9,418 nucleotides of DNA from Chloroflexota bacterium (GTDB lineage: Bacteria > Chloroflexota > Dehalococcoidia > Dehalococcoidales > UBA3254). Shown here piece after piece: positions 1 through 7,145 of this stretch; the stretch's first letter is position 1, and every line of letters starts with the position of its first letter. The notes below the pieces were generated by a model, which saw only the letters and a list, made by a program, of their open reading frames with translations, did not search any database and was not told the origin of the DNA. Position numbers and translations under genes: made by a program. The stretch is from NCBI GenBank assembly GCA_017860765.1, contig JAGDMY010000037.1, positions 1 through 9,418 of the forward strand, read 5' to 3'.

Positions 1-966
1 TTCCTGGAAGGCATCCTGCCTGAAATTGCGCCCCAGCTTTCCAAACCGCGCATAGTAGAGTACCTGGGCCAGCAGTTCGCCAGCGACTTGAGGGCCAACC
101 TGTACGAGATGACCATTTCCGACAATCATGAGAGAGAAGTGATCCGCCCCCAGCATTTTCGGGGTGTTAAGGTCATGTCCACCAGTTTGCCTCTCGGCCG
201 CAACACTTCCACCCTCATCGAGCTCTATGTTTTGCCCTGGGATGCCAACGATGCCGTTGTCGGCCTGTATGGGCGCGGCGGTACCAAGATTTGCTCCTTG
301 ACTGACCTGCCTCAGTTCAAAGACGCGCCCTGGGCTGACCGGCGTCTTGAAGGCTATATCCGCTGCGACCGGCTTAAACGGACCGCGGACAAAACAGCCA
401 TTGTGCAGGATGAGGTCTTCAACGCTTTCGTGTCTGAATTGCGCAAGCAGGAGGCCAAAATTCAGGAGTTGTTGCTGAAGGTAAGCTCCGAATCCCAGGA
501 ACAGCGTTTCAACATCGCGCTCAACCGGGCGAGCCACCTTATAGATAAGTTTTTACGTTATCGTGAGCAGGGCAAATTGACTGATCTATCGTTTGCCTCT
601 GGCCCGGCAGCGCACAAAAGTGATAGTGTTCCAGTCGTGAAGGCCGCACCCAAAGCCGGCTCCGCCCAGACACCCGCGCAGCCAAGGACAACTGCTCCCA
701 CCCGCGCCCCACACATAAAGCTTTTTTCACCTTCGCCGGAAAAGTCCAACTACCGGAGCTGGTATGATTCCGACCAGGGTGTGATCTGCATTAACCGCGA
801 ACATGTCGAATTTCTGCTTTCCCAGAGGGAGAACAAGCGGTGCGTGCGCTACCTGTTTACCATCTGGGCCAAGGAGAACCTGCTCCAGGAGTTCGGGGAG
901 AATGCCCAGAGGATCGCGGATGAGATGGTTGGGGTGCTGGCGGAAGCCGAGCCCTTAATCTGGTGA
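1..966 (+). CDS. C-terminal part of a GHKL/HSP90-like ATPase-type protein (5' end cut by window)
   Basis: The reading frame is open from the first base to the TGA at 964-966 (321 codons). The gene therefore starts outside the window, and the TTG at 88 is an internal codon with no ribosome binding site. Visible residues include a G-R-G-G-T-K stretch, then L-E-G-Y-I followed by D-R-L-K-R-T-x-D-K-T and a Q-D-E-V-F segment. I associate this pattern with the domain that follows the ATPase fold in HSP90/MutL/Morc-like bacterial ATPases. A charged helical stretch (about residues 145-190) leads into a Pro/Ala-rich linker (about residues 200-249). A C-terminal domain of about 70 residues follows, with an I-C-I-N-R-E-H motif and a Y-L-F-T-I-W-A-K-E helix. 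The nucleotide-binding motifs would lie upstream of the window, so the family call rests on resemblance only. It is certainly protein-coding; the function is tentative. It runs in the same direction as maeA, 108 nt before it, with no evident functional link. Confidence 0.55.
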   Translation, partial: FLEGILPEIAPQLSKPRIVEYLGQQFASDLRANLYEMTISDNHEREVIRPQHFRGVKVMSTSLPLGRNTSTLIELYVLPWDANDAVVGLYGRGGTKICSLTDLPQFKDAPWADRRLEGYIRCDRLKRTADKTAIVQDEVFNAFVSELRKQEAKIQELLLKVSSESQEQRFNIALNRASHLIDKFLRYREQGKLTDLSFASGPAAHKSDSVPVVKAAPKAGSAQTPAQPRTTAPTRAPHIKLFSPSPEKSNYRSWYDSDQGVICINREHVEFLLSQRENKRCVRYLFTIWAKENLLQEFGENAQRIADEMVGVLAEAEPLIW

Positions 967-974
967 GGCTTTGT

Positions 975-989
975 CTCATTTTTAATGAG
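975..989. repeat. Small perfect inverted repeat between the ATPase-like gene and maeA
   Basis: CTCATT and AATGAG (6 bp each) flank a TTT spacer, starting 8 nt after the upstream stop codon. There is no following T-run on the + strand beyond the loop, so it is a poor rho-independent terminator. It could be a weak hairpin or a protein-binding palindrome, or chance in a short AT-rich stretch. The rest of the 967-1074 spacer shows nothing clear apart from the maeA ribosome binding site. Confidence 0.25.
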
Positions 990-1062
990 TAAGAAGTCAG
1001 AGATCGCTGAGGGAAGGCTCTGGAAAAGGCACTCCCCGGAAAATCTGAAATAGCTATCGGAC

Positions 1063-1066
1063 GGAG
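1063..1066 (+). promoter_or_regulatory. Ribosome binding site of maeA
   Basis: GGAG lies 8 nt before the ATG at 1075-1077. It supports this start over later in-frame methionines. It is weaker than the AGGAGG sites of the - strand genes. Confidence 0.6.
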
Positions 1067-1074
1067 AACTGCTC

Positions 1075-2742
1075 ATGGCGGACAAAAAGATAAATAATAA
1101 ATTTAGCAGCAAGAGGAACAAAATTGTCAGCGGGATCCATTTAATAAACGATCCATTCCTGAACAAAGGGACTGCTTTCTCTGAGGACGAGCGGGATGCT
1201 CTGGGGCTGCGAGGTCTCCTGCCTCCCCGCGTCCTGCCCATGGAAGTCCAGGTCAATCGTGTTCTGGAGAACTTCCGGGGCAAAAAGACCGATCTGGAGA
1301 AGTATCTCTACCTGATTTCTCTTCAGGACGAAAACAGGACTCTTTTCTACAGGGTGGTCGTGGACAACATTGCCGAGATGATGCCAATCATCTACACCCC
1401 CACGGTCGGGCAGGCCTGTCAGCAGTACGCCCATATTTTTCAAAGACCCCGGGGGCTCTTCGTCTCGGCCGGGGACAAAGGGCGCATAGCCAGCATTTTG
1501 CAAAACTGGCCGAATAAGGACATCCGCATCATCGTTGTCACAGATGGTGAGCGGATTCTCGGCCTGGGAGACCTGGGAGCCAATGGTATGGGGATTCCAA
1601 TTGGAAAGCTTTCCCTTTATACAGCCTGCGCTGGGGTCCACCCGGCGCAGTCCCTGCCCATGGTGTTCGATATCGGGACTAACAATGAAGCCTTGCTGGC
1701 GGATCCCCTGTATTTTGGTCTTCCAGGACCACGCCTGCGTGGGAACGCTTATGACGAGCTGTTCGAAGAGTTAGTAGCTGCGGTAAAGGAGGCCTTTCCG
1801 CAGGCCCTCTTCCAATTCGAGGATTTTGCCTCTGTGAATGCCTTCCGCCTGTTAAGAAAATATAAAAACCAGATCTGCACTTTCAACGATGATATCCAGG
1901 GGACCGGAGCAGTTGCCCTGGCAGGTCTGTACTCTACTCTTAGAATCACCGGGGGTAAACTTAAAGAACAAAAAATATTGTTCCAGGGTGCCGGCGAAGC
2001 CGGGATCGGGATCGGCGATGTAATTGTCCCGGCGATGATGGCAGAGGGACTGTCTGAAGAGGAGGCCAGGAACCGCTGCTGGTATTTCGACGGCAGCGGC
2101 CTGGTGGTGAAAAGCCGCAGGAACCTGGCTGAACATAAGCTGCCTTATGCGCATGATTACCCGCCCATCTCTGATTTTATCTCTGCTATAGATTCGTTAA
2201 AACCCACTGCCATCATAGGGGCTTCGGCACAGCCAAAATCGTTCAACCGTCAGGTATTAGAAGCCATCCTTAAGTATAATGAAAGGCCCATCGTATTTGC
2301 CCTGTCAAACCCGACCTCCAAGGCGGAGTGTACGGCCGAAGAGGCTTATCATTGGACAAACGGCTGTGCTATTTTCGCCAGCGGCAGCCCGTTTCAGCAG
2401 GTAACCATCAACGGCAAAAGGTATATTCCCAGCCAATGCAACAACGCCTATATCTTTCCCGGATTGGGGTTGGGCGTGATTGCCTCTGGGGCCAAATATG
2501 TCACCGATGAAATGATCTTTTCCGCAGCCCAGGCGCTGGCCGGCGAAGTAGCCCCGGCTGATCTTGCGCAAGGCTGTATTTTCCCACCTTTAGCCCGCAT
2601 CAGAGCTGTTTCGGCTGCGATTGCCACAGCGGTAGCCGGGGTAGCCTTTCAAAGGGGCCTGGCGGGAAAGCAGAAACCGGACAATCTGCTGAAGTATGTT
2701 ATGTCCCAAATGTATGAACCGCAATATCATCCTTATATTTAG
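1075..2742 (+). CDS. maeA: NAD-dependent malic enzyme (malate oxidative decarboxylation)
   Basis: This 555-residue cytoplasmic enzyme converts L-malate and NAD(P)+ to pyruvate, CO2 and NAD(P)H. It has the full length of the large malic enzyme type (E. coli MaeA/SfcA and the mitochondrial enzymes, about 560 residues), not the roughly 400-residue short form. The N-terminal malic domain carries the catalytic tyrosine in Y-T-P-T-V-G (Tyr107), then G-D-L-G-A-N-G-M-G-I-P-I-G-K with the catalytic lysine (Lys178). Metal ligands are visible as F-E-D-F (Glu249, Asp250) and N-D-D-I-Q-G-T (Asp273). The Rossmann NAD-binding domain starts at G-A-G-E-A-G (305-310). S-N-P-T-S-K and S-G-S-P-F motifs follow, typical of the family. 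NAD use is assumed from the family and not shown by sequence. The ATG is preceded by GGAG. It converges with the E1 beta gene and is probably transcribed separately from the - strand cluster, though its product pyruvate is a classic E1 substrate. Confidence 0.95.
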   Translation: MADKKINNKFSSKRNKIVSGIHLINDPFLNKGTAFSEDERDALGLRGLLPPRVLPMEVQVNRVLENFRGKKTDLEKYLYLISLQDENRTLFYRVVVDNIAEMMPIIYTPTVGQACQQYAHIFQRPRGLFVSAGDKGRIASILQNWPNKDIRIIVVTDGERILGLGDLGANGMGIPIGKLSLYTACAGVHPAQSLPMVFDIGTNNEALLADPLYFGLPGPRLRGNAYDELFEELVAAVKEAFPQALFQFEDFASVNAFRLLRKYKNQICTFNDDIQGTGAVALAGLYSTLRITGGKLKEQKILFQGAGEAGIGIGDVIVPAMMAEGLSEEEARNRCWYFDGSGLVVKSRRNLAEHKLPYAHDYPPISDFISAIDSLKPTAIIGASAQPKSFNRQVLEAILKYNERPIVFALSNPTSKAECTAEEAYHWTNGCAIFASGSPFQQVTINGKRYIPSQCNNAYIFPGLGLGVIASGAKYVTDEMIFSAAQALAGEVAPADLAQGCIFPPLARIRAVSAAIATAVAGVAFQRGLAGKQKPDNLLKYVMSQMYEPQYHPYI

Positions 2743-2766
2743 CTAGCCAATTGCCAGTACTTGCGG

Positions 2767-3732
2767 TTACCTTAAAGCAAGTGCCATAGCCTCGGCAATC
2801 CTCTGTGGCTGGGGCAGCACCTCCTGCTCGAGGGTGCCGGCCGGAATAGGGTAGTTCAGGGCCGCAACCCGGCGTACCGGCGCTTTAAGATAATTGAAAG
2901 CCCTTTCCATGATTTGCATGCCAATCTCACCCGTCGCGCCGCAGCGGGAGACATCCTCATCGACTACAATAGCCCGCCCGGTCTTTTTGACCGAAGCGAC
3001 CACGGTCTCCATATCCAGAGGTTCCAGGGACCTCAAGTCTATAACTTCAGCGCTGATACCCGCCTTTTCGGCCTGCGCGGCAGCTTCAAGAGCCATCTCG
3101 ACCATATAGGAAACGGCGATTAGGGTGACGTCGCTGCCTTCCCTTCTTACTTGGGCCCGGCCCAGAGGTACCATATACTCGTCATCGGGCACCTCTCCCG
3201 TTGTCCCCAGTAAATTCTTATGAAAAAAATAGACCACCGGATTATCGTCTCTGATAGCCGTCTTCAGGAGTCCCTTGGCATCATAAGGGGTAAAGGGCAG
3301 CACCAGCTTCAGCCCGGGACGGTGCCATAAAAAACCGGTGGGGCACTGAGAGTGCATGGGACCACCCCCTGAATAACCGCCCACAGCGGCCTTGATAACC
3401 AGTGGCACTTTAGAGCGGCCTCCGTTGGCAAACCTATGGGTGGCGGCCTGATTCAAAGTCTCATCGGCGGCACAGAAAAGGAAGTCGGCAAACATGATAT
3501 CGGCGATAGGACGGTAGCCCGCCAGGGCTGCACCTACCGCGGCACCCACGATGGCTGCTTCGCTGATGGCCGTATCCCTGATACGCTCCTTGCCAAAGCG
3601 CGCTGCCAGGCCATCATGCGTTCCCCAGGTATCCTGGCAAATGCTTTCTCCCAGGATGAACACGCTACTATCTCTGGCCATCTCTTCATGCAGGGCTTCG
3701 TTTATGGCCTGGCGGTAAGTTATCTTTCTCAT
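2767..3732 (-). CDS. Thiamine-diphosphate 2-oxoacid/acetoin dehydrogenase E1 component, beta subunit
   Basis: This 321-residue protein has the usual length for AcoB/PdhB/BkdB-type beta subunits, which pair with alpha subunits to form an alpha2beta2 E1. An N-terminal transketolase-like pyrimidine domain contains I-S-E-A-A-I-V-G-A-A-V-G. Its Glu58 is the residue that activates the thiamine ring in this family. G-P-M-H-S-Q keeps the conserved active-site histidine (His127), and W-H-R-P-G-L-K matches the following family motif. A transketolase C-terminal domain spans about residues 195-315, with V-I-D-L-R-S-L-x-P-L-D. Between H-S-Q-C and P-G-L-K the sequence P-T-G-F-L-W differs from the usual acetoin or pyruvate enzymes, which suggests a different substrate pocket. 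The ATG at 3732 follows a GAGGT site 9 nt away, and the gene lies 34 nt after the alpha gene, so the two form an operon. Generic annotation would be acoB- or pdhB-like. The true substrate is unknown. Confidence 0.88.
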   Translation of the reverse strand: MRKITYRQAINEALHEEMARDSSVFILGESICQDTWGTHDGLAARFGKERIRDTAISEAAIVGAAVGAALAGYRPIADIMFADFLFCAADETLNQAATHRFANGGRSKVPLVIKAAVGGYSGGGPMHSQCPTGFLWHRPGLKLVLPFTPYDAKGLLKTAIRDDNPVVYFFHKNLLGTTGEVPDDEYMVPLGRAQVRREGSDVTLIAVSYMVEMALEAAAQAEKAGISAEVIDLRSLEPLDMETVVASVKKTGRAIVVDEDVSRCGATGEIGMQIMERAFNYLKAPVRRVAALNYPIPAGTLEQEVLPQPQRIAEAMALALR

Positions 3733-3766
3733 CTCAGCCGTACCTCGCCTTTAAAATCATTATTCC

Positions 3767-4747
3767 CTAATCTGCATAGAGCAACTCATCCAGGATTTTT
3801 CCGGAGGGGGCCGGGCTCTCGAGGGCAAACTTTTCCGCCTCAACCAACTCTGCCCGGGATTCGCGATCTATCCTTTCCACTTCAGCCAGGGTGAGGATCC
3901 TGTCCTTTAATAGTTTCTCTTGGAACAATTTGACAGGGTCCCTGTCTTTCCAGGACTGAATTTCAGCCTCGCTGCGCAGTCCGTCCTGGCATATATCGGG
4001 AACACCTTCAAGCTGGGGCCGAAAGCGGCAGGTCTTGAACTCGATGAAGCCGGGGCCGGCCCCTTTTCTGGCCAGGTCCACGGCTTCCTGAACGGCCTGG
4101 CAGACTGCTAAAACATCCTGCCCATCAACCACTGCTGACGGTATTCCGTAGCCAAAAGCCAGGTCAGCGATATTTTCCTTAGGGAACGCCGCCTTTATCG
4201 GGACCCACATTCCCATCCCGTTATTGGAGCATAACCAGACCACGGGAAGCTTCCAGTTGGCACTCATCAACATCCCTTCATGCAAAGAACCCCGCCCCGT
4301 AGCCCCATCCCCGAAGAAGATCGCTGCTACCTGTCCCTGATCTCGCAGCTTGGCTGCCAGTGCTGCTCCAACTCCTACAGTAAATTCTCCCCCCACCGTC
4401 CCTCCCATGCCGAATAAACCCAGGGCCGGATCACAACTATTAATAAAGCCTATGCCCTGACAGCTGCCGGTGGCTTTGCCGAAATGTTCGGCAACAAACT
4501 TTTTCAGCGGCAGACCTTTCGCAATAACCTCACTCAGTCCATGACCGCGATGAGAATGGAAGATATAGTCATCCGGCCTTAAAAAGGTAGCTGCGCCCAC
4601 ACCAATGGCTTCCTGCCCCTGCTGGCTGTGGAAATAAGGTCCGGCCAGCTTTTTGGCGAAAAAGGCCTGCACCAGGAATTCATCAGCTTTTCTAACCCGC
4701 ACCATATTGGTGTACAGCTTGATCTTTTGTTCGTCAGTGATCTGCAT
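3767..4747 (-). CDS. Thiamine-diphosphate 2-oxoacid/acetoin dehydrogenase E1 component, alpha subunit (divergent active-site loop)
   Basis: This 326-residue protein matches AcoA/PdhA-type alpha subunits in length and order of motifs. The early S-H-R-G-H-G motif (65-70) keeps the conserved histidine near the cofactor. The thiamine-diphosphate/Mg2+ motif begins G-D-G-A-T (146-150) and ends S-N-N (174-176), as in the classic GDG-x(26-28)-NN signature. The later loop that normally reads like Y-R-x-H-G-H-x-x-x-D or R-x-x-P-H-x-S-D is here C-R-F-R-P-Q-L-E-G-V (240-249). The conserved histidine is therefore replaced by Gln245. Related enzymes cleave pyruvate, branched 2-oxoacids or acetoin and pass the acyl unit to a lipoyl E2. 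No E2 or E3 gene is visible in this window. The start is fixed by a perfect AAGGAGG site. The gene follows SDR 1 after a 164-nt spacer and precedes the beta gene. Subunit identity is sure; the substrate is open. Confidence 0.88.
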   Translation of the reverse strand: MQITDEQKIKLYTNMVRVRKADEFLVQAFFAKKLAGPYFHSQQGQEAIGVGAATFLRPDDYIFHSHRGHGLSEVIAKGLPLKKFVAEHFGKATGSCQGIGFINSCDPALGLFGMGGTVGGEFTVGVGAALAAKLRDQGQVAAIFFGDGATGRGSLHEGMLMSANWKLPVVWLCSNNGMGMWVPIKAAFPKENIADLAFGYGIPSAVVDGQDVLAVCQAVQEAVDLARKGAGPGFIEFKTCRFRPQLEGVPDICQDGLRSEAEIQSWKDRDPVKLFQEKLLKDRILTLAEVERIDRESRAELVEAEKFALESPAPSGKILDELLYAD

Positions 4748-4751
4748 GGGG

Positions 4752-4758
4752 CCTCCTT
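4752..4758 (-). promoter_or_regulatory. Strong ribosome binding site of the E1 alpha gene
   Basis: The - strand reads AAGGAGG, a perfect Shine-Dalgarno sequence, 4 nt before the ATG at 4747. The same spacer holds its exact complement CCTCCTT about 100 nt upstream (- strand of 4856-4862), which could mask it. Confidence 0.8.
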
Positions 4759-4812
4759 AAAAAATAATTGCGACTCCACAAGGCTCGAACGCCATGCAAT
4801 TCTGCGGAGCGG

Positions 4813-4864
4813 TCCCTCCGGCAAAAGGCGCTGATAGGGCCTCCCTCCGGTGAAAAAGGAGGAG
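4813..4864. repeat. Imperfect direct repeat and small hairpin in the spacer before the E1 alpha gene
   Basis: On the + strand, TCCCTCCGG-c-AAAA-GG (4813-4828) recurs as TCCCTCCGG-tg-AAAAA-GG (4842-4859), a 29-nt period. The second copy ends in GGAGGAG, so CCTCC (4840-4844 or 4844-4848) can pair with GGAGG (4858-4862). On the transcribed - strand, the T-run sits in the hairpin loop and not after the stem, so this is not a terminator. The remainder of the 4748-4911 spacer shows no gene and no convincing promoter. Confidence 0.5.
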
Positions 4865-4911
4865 ATTTAACTGAGAGGCGAGCGTTCTATTCTATTTCGT
4901 ATTGATTGGCT

Positions 4912-5703
4912 CTAGGCTGGTTTCGACTTTGCCAGCCAGGATTCCGGATAGCCGTAGGCTGTCCAGCCGCCATCCACCACGATCGTTTGTCCCTGGATAT
5001 AGAGTGATTCATCTGAGGCCAGGAAAGCCACGGCGTTGGCAATTTCTTCCACCTTGCCCAATCTTCCGGCGGGGGTCCTTCCAGCCAGGTCCTTCACATC
5101 GAGCGTCCCCTGGACAGCCAGGTTTTTCACCAGATCGGTCTCCACATACCCTGGAGCCACAGCGTTGACATTAATGTTATACCTGGCCCATTCGCAGCCC
5201 AACACTTTAGTCAGCGCCATCACCCCGGCTTTGGCGCTGCAATAGCAGGCCCTCTCCGGGAAAGCCACGATCCCGTTTACTGAAGCTATATTGATAATTT
5301 TGCCGCTTTTCTGTTTGATCATTTCTTTGCCAGCCGCCTGGCTGCAAAAAAACACCCCGGTTAACATTACATCGAGTCCCTGCCTCCAGCGGCTTTCTTC
5401 GAGATCGACAGAGGCGCCGAAAACCGACATCCCGGCATTATTGACCAGGATATCTATCTTACCAAACTCCTGAATCACACTTTTTACCATGGCTTCAACT
5501 TCGTTTTTATTAGCCACATCCGCTTTTACTGCCAGGGCCTCCCGCCCGCTTTTCTTGAATTCAGCGACCGTATTTTCGGCTCCCGGCAGGTCGATATCGC
5601 TGATCGCCACCCTGGCTCCTTCGGCCGAAAGGCGGGTGGCAATGGCCTTTCCGATGCCTCTGGCAGCGCCGGTGACCAGGGCCACTTTATTCGTTAGTTT
5701 CAT
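4912..5703 (-). CDS. Short-chain dehydrogenase/reductase (SDR 1), probably NAD-dependent
   Basis: This 263-residue cytoplasmic oxidoreductase has the classical SDR fold. It carries the cofactor motif T-G-A-A-R-G-I-G (11-18) and N-N-A-G (88-91). The catalytic serine is in I-A-S-V-N-G (Ser141) and the catalytic pair is Y-C-S-A-K (Tyr154, Lys158). P-G-Y-V-E-T-D follows, and the C-terminal V-D-G-G ends the core. Asp36 at the end of the second strand favours NAD(H) over NADP(H). The short tail after V-D-G-G (about 15 residues, Tyr/Trp-containing) is longer than in FabG. The frame extends upstream to a TTG at 5719, but AGGGGG at 5710-5715 lies 6 nt before the ATG at 5703 and would fall inside that longer version. 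The ATG is therefore chosen. The gene follows a terminator, so it may begin the SDR1-E1alpha-E1beta transcript. It probably oxidises an alcohol to the ketone handled by E1; this is inference. Confidence 0.88.
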   Translation of the reverse strand: MKLTNKVALVTGAARGIGKAIATRLSAEGARVAISDIDLPGAENTVAEFKKSGREALAVKADVANKNEVEAMVKSVIQEFGKIDILVNNAGMSVFGASVDLEESRWRQGLDVMLTGVFFCSQAAGKEMIKQKSGKIINIASVNGIVAFPERACYCSAKAGVMALTKVLGCEWARYNINVNAVAPGYVETDLVKNLAVQGTLDVKDLAGRTPAGRLGKVEEIANAVAFLASDESLYIQGQTIVVDGGWTAYGYPESWLAKSKPA

Positions 5704-5709
5704 TTTTCG

Positions 5710-5715
5710 CCCCCT
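5710..5715 (-). promoter_or_regulatory. Ribosome binding site deciding the start of SDR 1
   Basis: The - strand reads AGGGGG, 6 nt before the ATG at 5701-5703. Its position inside the longer TTG-initiated reading argues for the shorter protein, which also begins with the usual K-L-T-N-K-V-A-L-V-T-G of SDRs. Confidence 0.7.
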
Positions 5716-5754
5716 GTTCAAAATAATCTGGACTGAGACATAAATTCACCGGAA

Positions 5755-5781
5755 TAAAAACACCGGGCTATAGCCCCGGCC
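5755..5781 (-). terminator. Rho-independent terminator after the CoA-transferase gene
   Basis: On the - strand a CCGGG...CCCGG stem (5 GC pairs; 5779-5775 with 5767-5763) encloses a 7-nt loop. After TG it is followed by TTTTT (5760-5756). It sits 22 nt after the CoA-transferase stop codon and 52 nt before the SDR 1 start codon. It therefore separates, or partly attenuates between, the upstream half of the cluster and the SDR1-E1 half. On the + strand the same stem is followed by CCTTTT, so weak bidirectional action is possible. An adjoining CCTTTT/AAAAGG palindrome (5780-5793) could form an alternative fold. Confidence 0.7.
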
Positions 5782-5802
5782 TTTTACAAAAGGGGAGCTG
5801 CT

Positions 5803-7020
5803 TTAGGGGATAACTTTTTCTTCCTTGAATTTGGCTAAATCTTCCCAGGTATAACCGGCCTTCAGCAGGACCTCTTCGGTATGGGCCCCCAGCTGCGGAG
5901 CGACCGAGGTTATTTCGGCCGGGGACTCGCTGAACTGCATCGGGCTATTCAATAAGGTAGCCTTCCCCATTACAGGATGGTCGATCTGGGTATAGAAATT
6001 GTTGACCCAGGCCTGCTCATCGGTTAATATTTCCGGAATCGGATGATTGGCACTGACAATCAGATCATTTTCTTTGAATTTTACTTCCCACTCCGCCCAG
6101 GTCCGGGTAGCAAAAAGGGCATCCAGCACCTTGATCATCTCCTCCGCACGCTGCTCCCGTTTTTCCATGGTGTCATAGCGGGGGTCGTTGATCCATTCGG
6201 GTTTACCGATGGCTTTGCAGAAGGGCTCCCAGTATTCCTGATTGGGATGGACCATCATCATCCACTTGTCCTTAGCCTTGTAAGAGTTATACATGGGATT
6301 CGGGTTGCGGGTCCGATCCCAGATCTTGGGTGGGTAGCCATAAAGATTGACCTGAGTATCCAGGCCGATGGTCCAGGTAGCTACATGGTATAAAGAAAGC
6401 TCCAAAGCCTGACCGTGGCCGGTCCGCTCCCTGTAATATAAAGCGGCCAGGATACCGCTGAGGGCATGGGCAGAGGCCACCATATCCATCATCCCGGGCC
6501 TCTGGATAGCCGGAGGGATATTGGGATCGGCGGTGACTAACCCCATAGGGCCGCCATAGGACCAGGCCGCTACATAATCGTAGCCGCGATCCCTGGCCTT
6601 GGGACCCTTGGTCCCATAGCCGGTCAAAAAACAATGAATCAAGCGGGGAAATTCATCCTTCAGGTCTTTATACATCAAATGGAACTTCTCCAGGACGTCG
6701 ATTGAGTAGTTGCTGACAAAAATGTCCGCGTCTTTCAGCAGCGTCCGCATCACCTCTCGGCCCTTTTCGGTGCGCAGATTCAGGGCCACGCTTTTTTTGC
6801 TGCGGTTAAGAAATTCAAAATGGAGTTCAATTTCCCCCTTGTCATTGTTAATGATCAGGGGTGTCCTGTTAAAGCTTACCAGGCTCCTTTGCCAGTCTCC
6901 CCAGACTGGCTCGATTTTGATAACCTCGGCACCCCAGTCCGCCATTACGGCAGTAGTAGCTGGAAAAGCGACGACCTGATCAAAGGCGATTACCTTGACC
7001 CCTTCTAGCAATTTTGGCAT
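5803..7020 (-). CDS. Family III (CaiB/BaiF, formyl-CoA transferase-like) CoA-transferase
   Basis: This 405-residue protein has the normal length for the family. These enzymes transfer CoA between carboxylic acids through an aspartyl-CoA intermediate and, as known for the family, form interlocked dimers. The start P-K-L-L-E-G-V-K-V-I-A-F-D is typical, as are G-A-E-V-I-K-I-E-P (30-38) and N-R-S-K-K-S-V-A-L-N-L (72-82). The proposed catalytic residue is Asp179 in R-P-G-M-M-D-M, followed by the family motif Y-R-E-R-T-G-H-G-Q (196-204). The C-terminal part keeps the A-H-T-E-E-V-L motif. AGGAGGT at 7028-7034 lies 7 nt before the ATG. The gene follows the cupin after a 150-nt spacer and ends 22 nt before a terminator. 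It would activate a carboxylic acid in the pathway, with donor and acceptor unknown. It resembles members used for aromatic, carnitine or alkylsuccinate acids, but specificity cannot be assigned. Confidence 0.9.
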   Translation of the reverse strand: MPKLLEGVKVIAFDQVVAFPATTAVMADWGAEVIKIEPVWGDWQRSLVSFNRTPLIINNDKGEIELHFEFLNRSKKSVALNLRTEKGREVMRTLLKDADIFVSNYSIDVLEKFHLMYKDLKDEFPRLIHCFLTGYGTKGPKARDRGYDYVAAWSYGGPMGLVTADPNIPPAIQRPGMMDMVASAHALSGILAALYYRERTGHGQALELSLYHVATWTIGLDTQVNLYGYPPKIWDRTRNPNPMYNSYKAKDKWMMMVHPNQEYWEPFCKAIGKPEWINDPRYDTMEKREQRAEEMIKVLDALFATRTWAEWEVKFKENDLIVSANHPIPEILTDEQAWVNNFYTQIDHPVMGKATLLNSPMQFSESPAEITSVAPQLGAHTEEVLLKAGYTWEDLAKFKEEKVIP

Positions 7021-7027
7021 CAGCCAT

Positions 7028-7034
7028 ACCTCCT
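7028..7034 (-). promoter_or_regulatory. Ribosome binding site of the CoA-transferase gene
   Basis: The - strand reads AGGAGGT, 7 nt before the ATG at 7018-7020. Another ATG (7025-7027) lies closer but in a different frame, so it is not the start. Confidence 0.75.
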
Positions 7035-7145
7035 ACTGGATGATTTCATTTTCCAGATGCCGCTACACCCTTTTCAGGTCCCTAAGAAGGAGACTTCCCT
7101 GCTCCCCCATGGCGACTGAACCGGGTTTTGCACCTAGAATCCTGG

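Noticed and set aside
849..1283. - strand open frame across the ATPase-like gene end and maeA start
   Set aside because: It spans two genes on the opposite strand, is rich in Ser/Arg and has no domain.
2757..2784. Hairpin ACTTGC/GCAAGT near the convergent stops of maeA and E1 beta, as a bidirectional terminator
   Set aside because: The loop is long, there is no T-run on either side, and it overlaps the end of the E1 beta coding region.
3436..3894. + strand open frame across the E1 beta start and E1 alpha end
   Set aside because: It overlaps two well-supported genes on the other strand, and the protein is of low-complexity character without motifs.
4770..4800. Sigma-54 type promoter before E1 alpha, as in acetoin operons
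   Set aside because: A TGGC and a TTG are present on the - strand but the spacing is 2 nt too long and the GC of the -12 box is missing.
4868..4880. CTGAGAGG on the + strand as a thiamine riboswitch fragment near a thiamine-diphosphate enzyme
   Set aside because: It is on the strand opposite to the genes and the other conserved riboswitch segments are absent.
5704..5721. Longer SDR 1 starting at the TTG at 5721
   Set aside because: The ribosome binding site AGGGGG lies inside this extension and fits the ATG at 5703.
7064..7111. Short - strand frame of 15 codons starting at the ATG at 7111, in the cupin/CoA-transferase spacer
   Set aside because: No ribosome binding site precedes it and the peptide has no recognisable feature.
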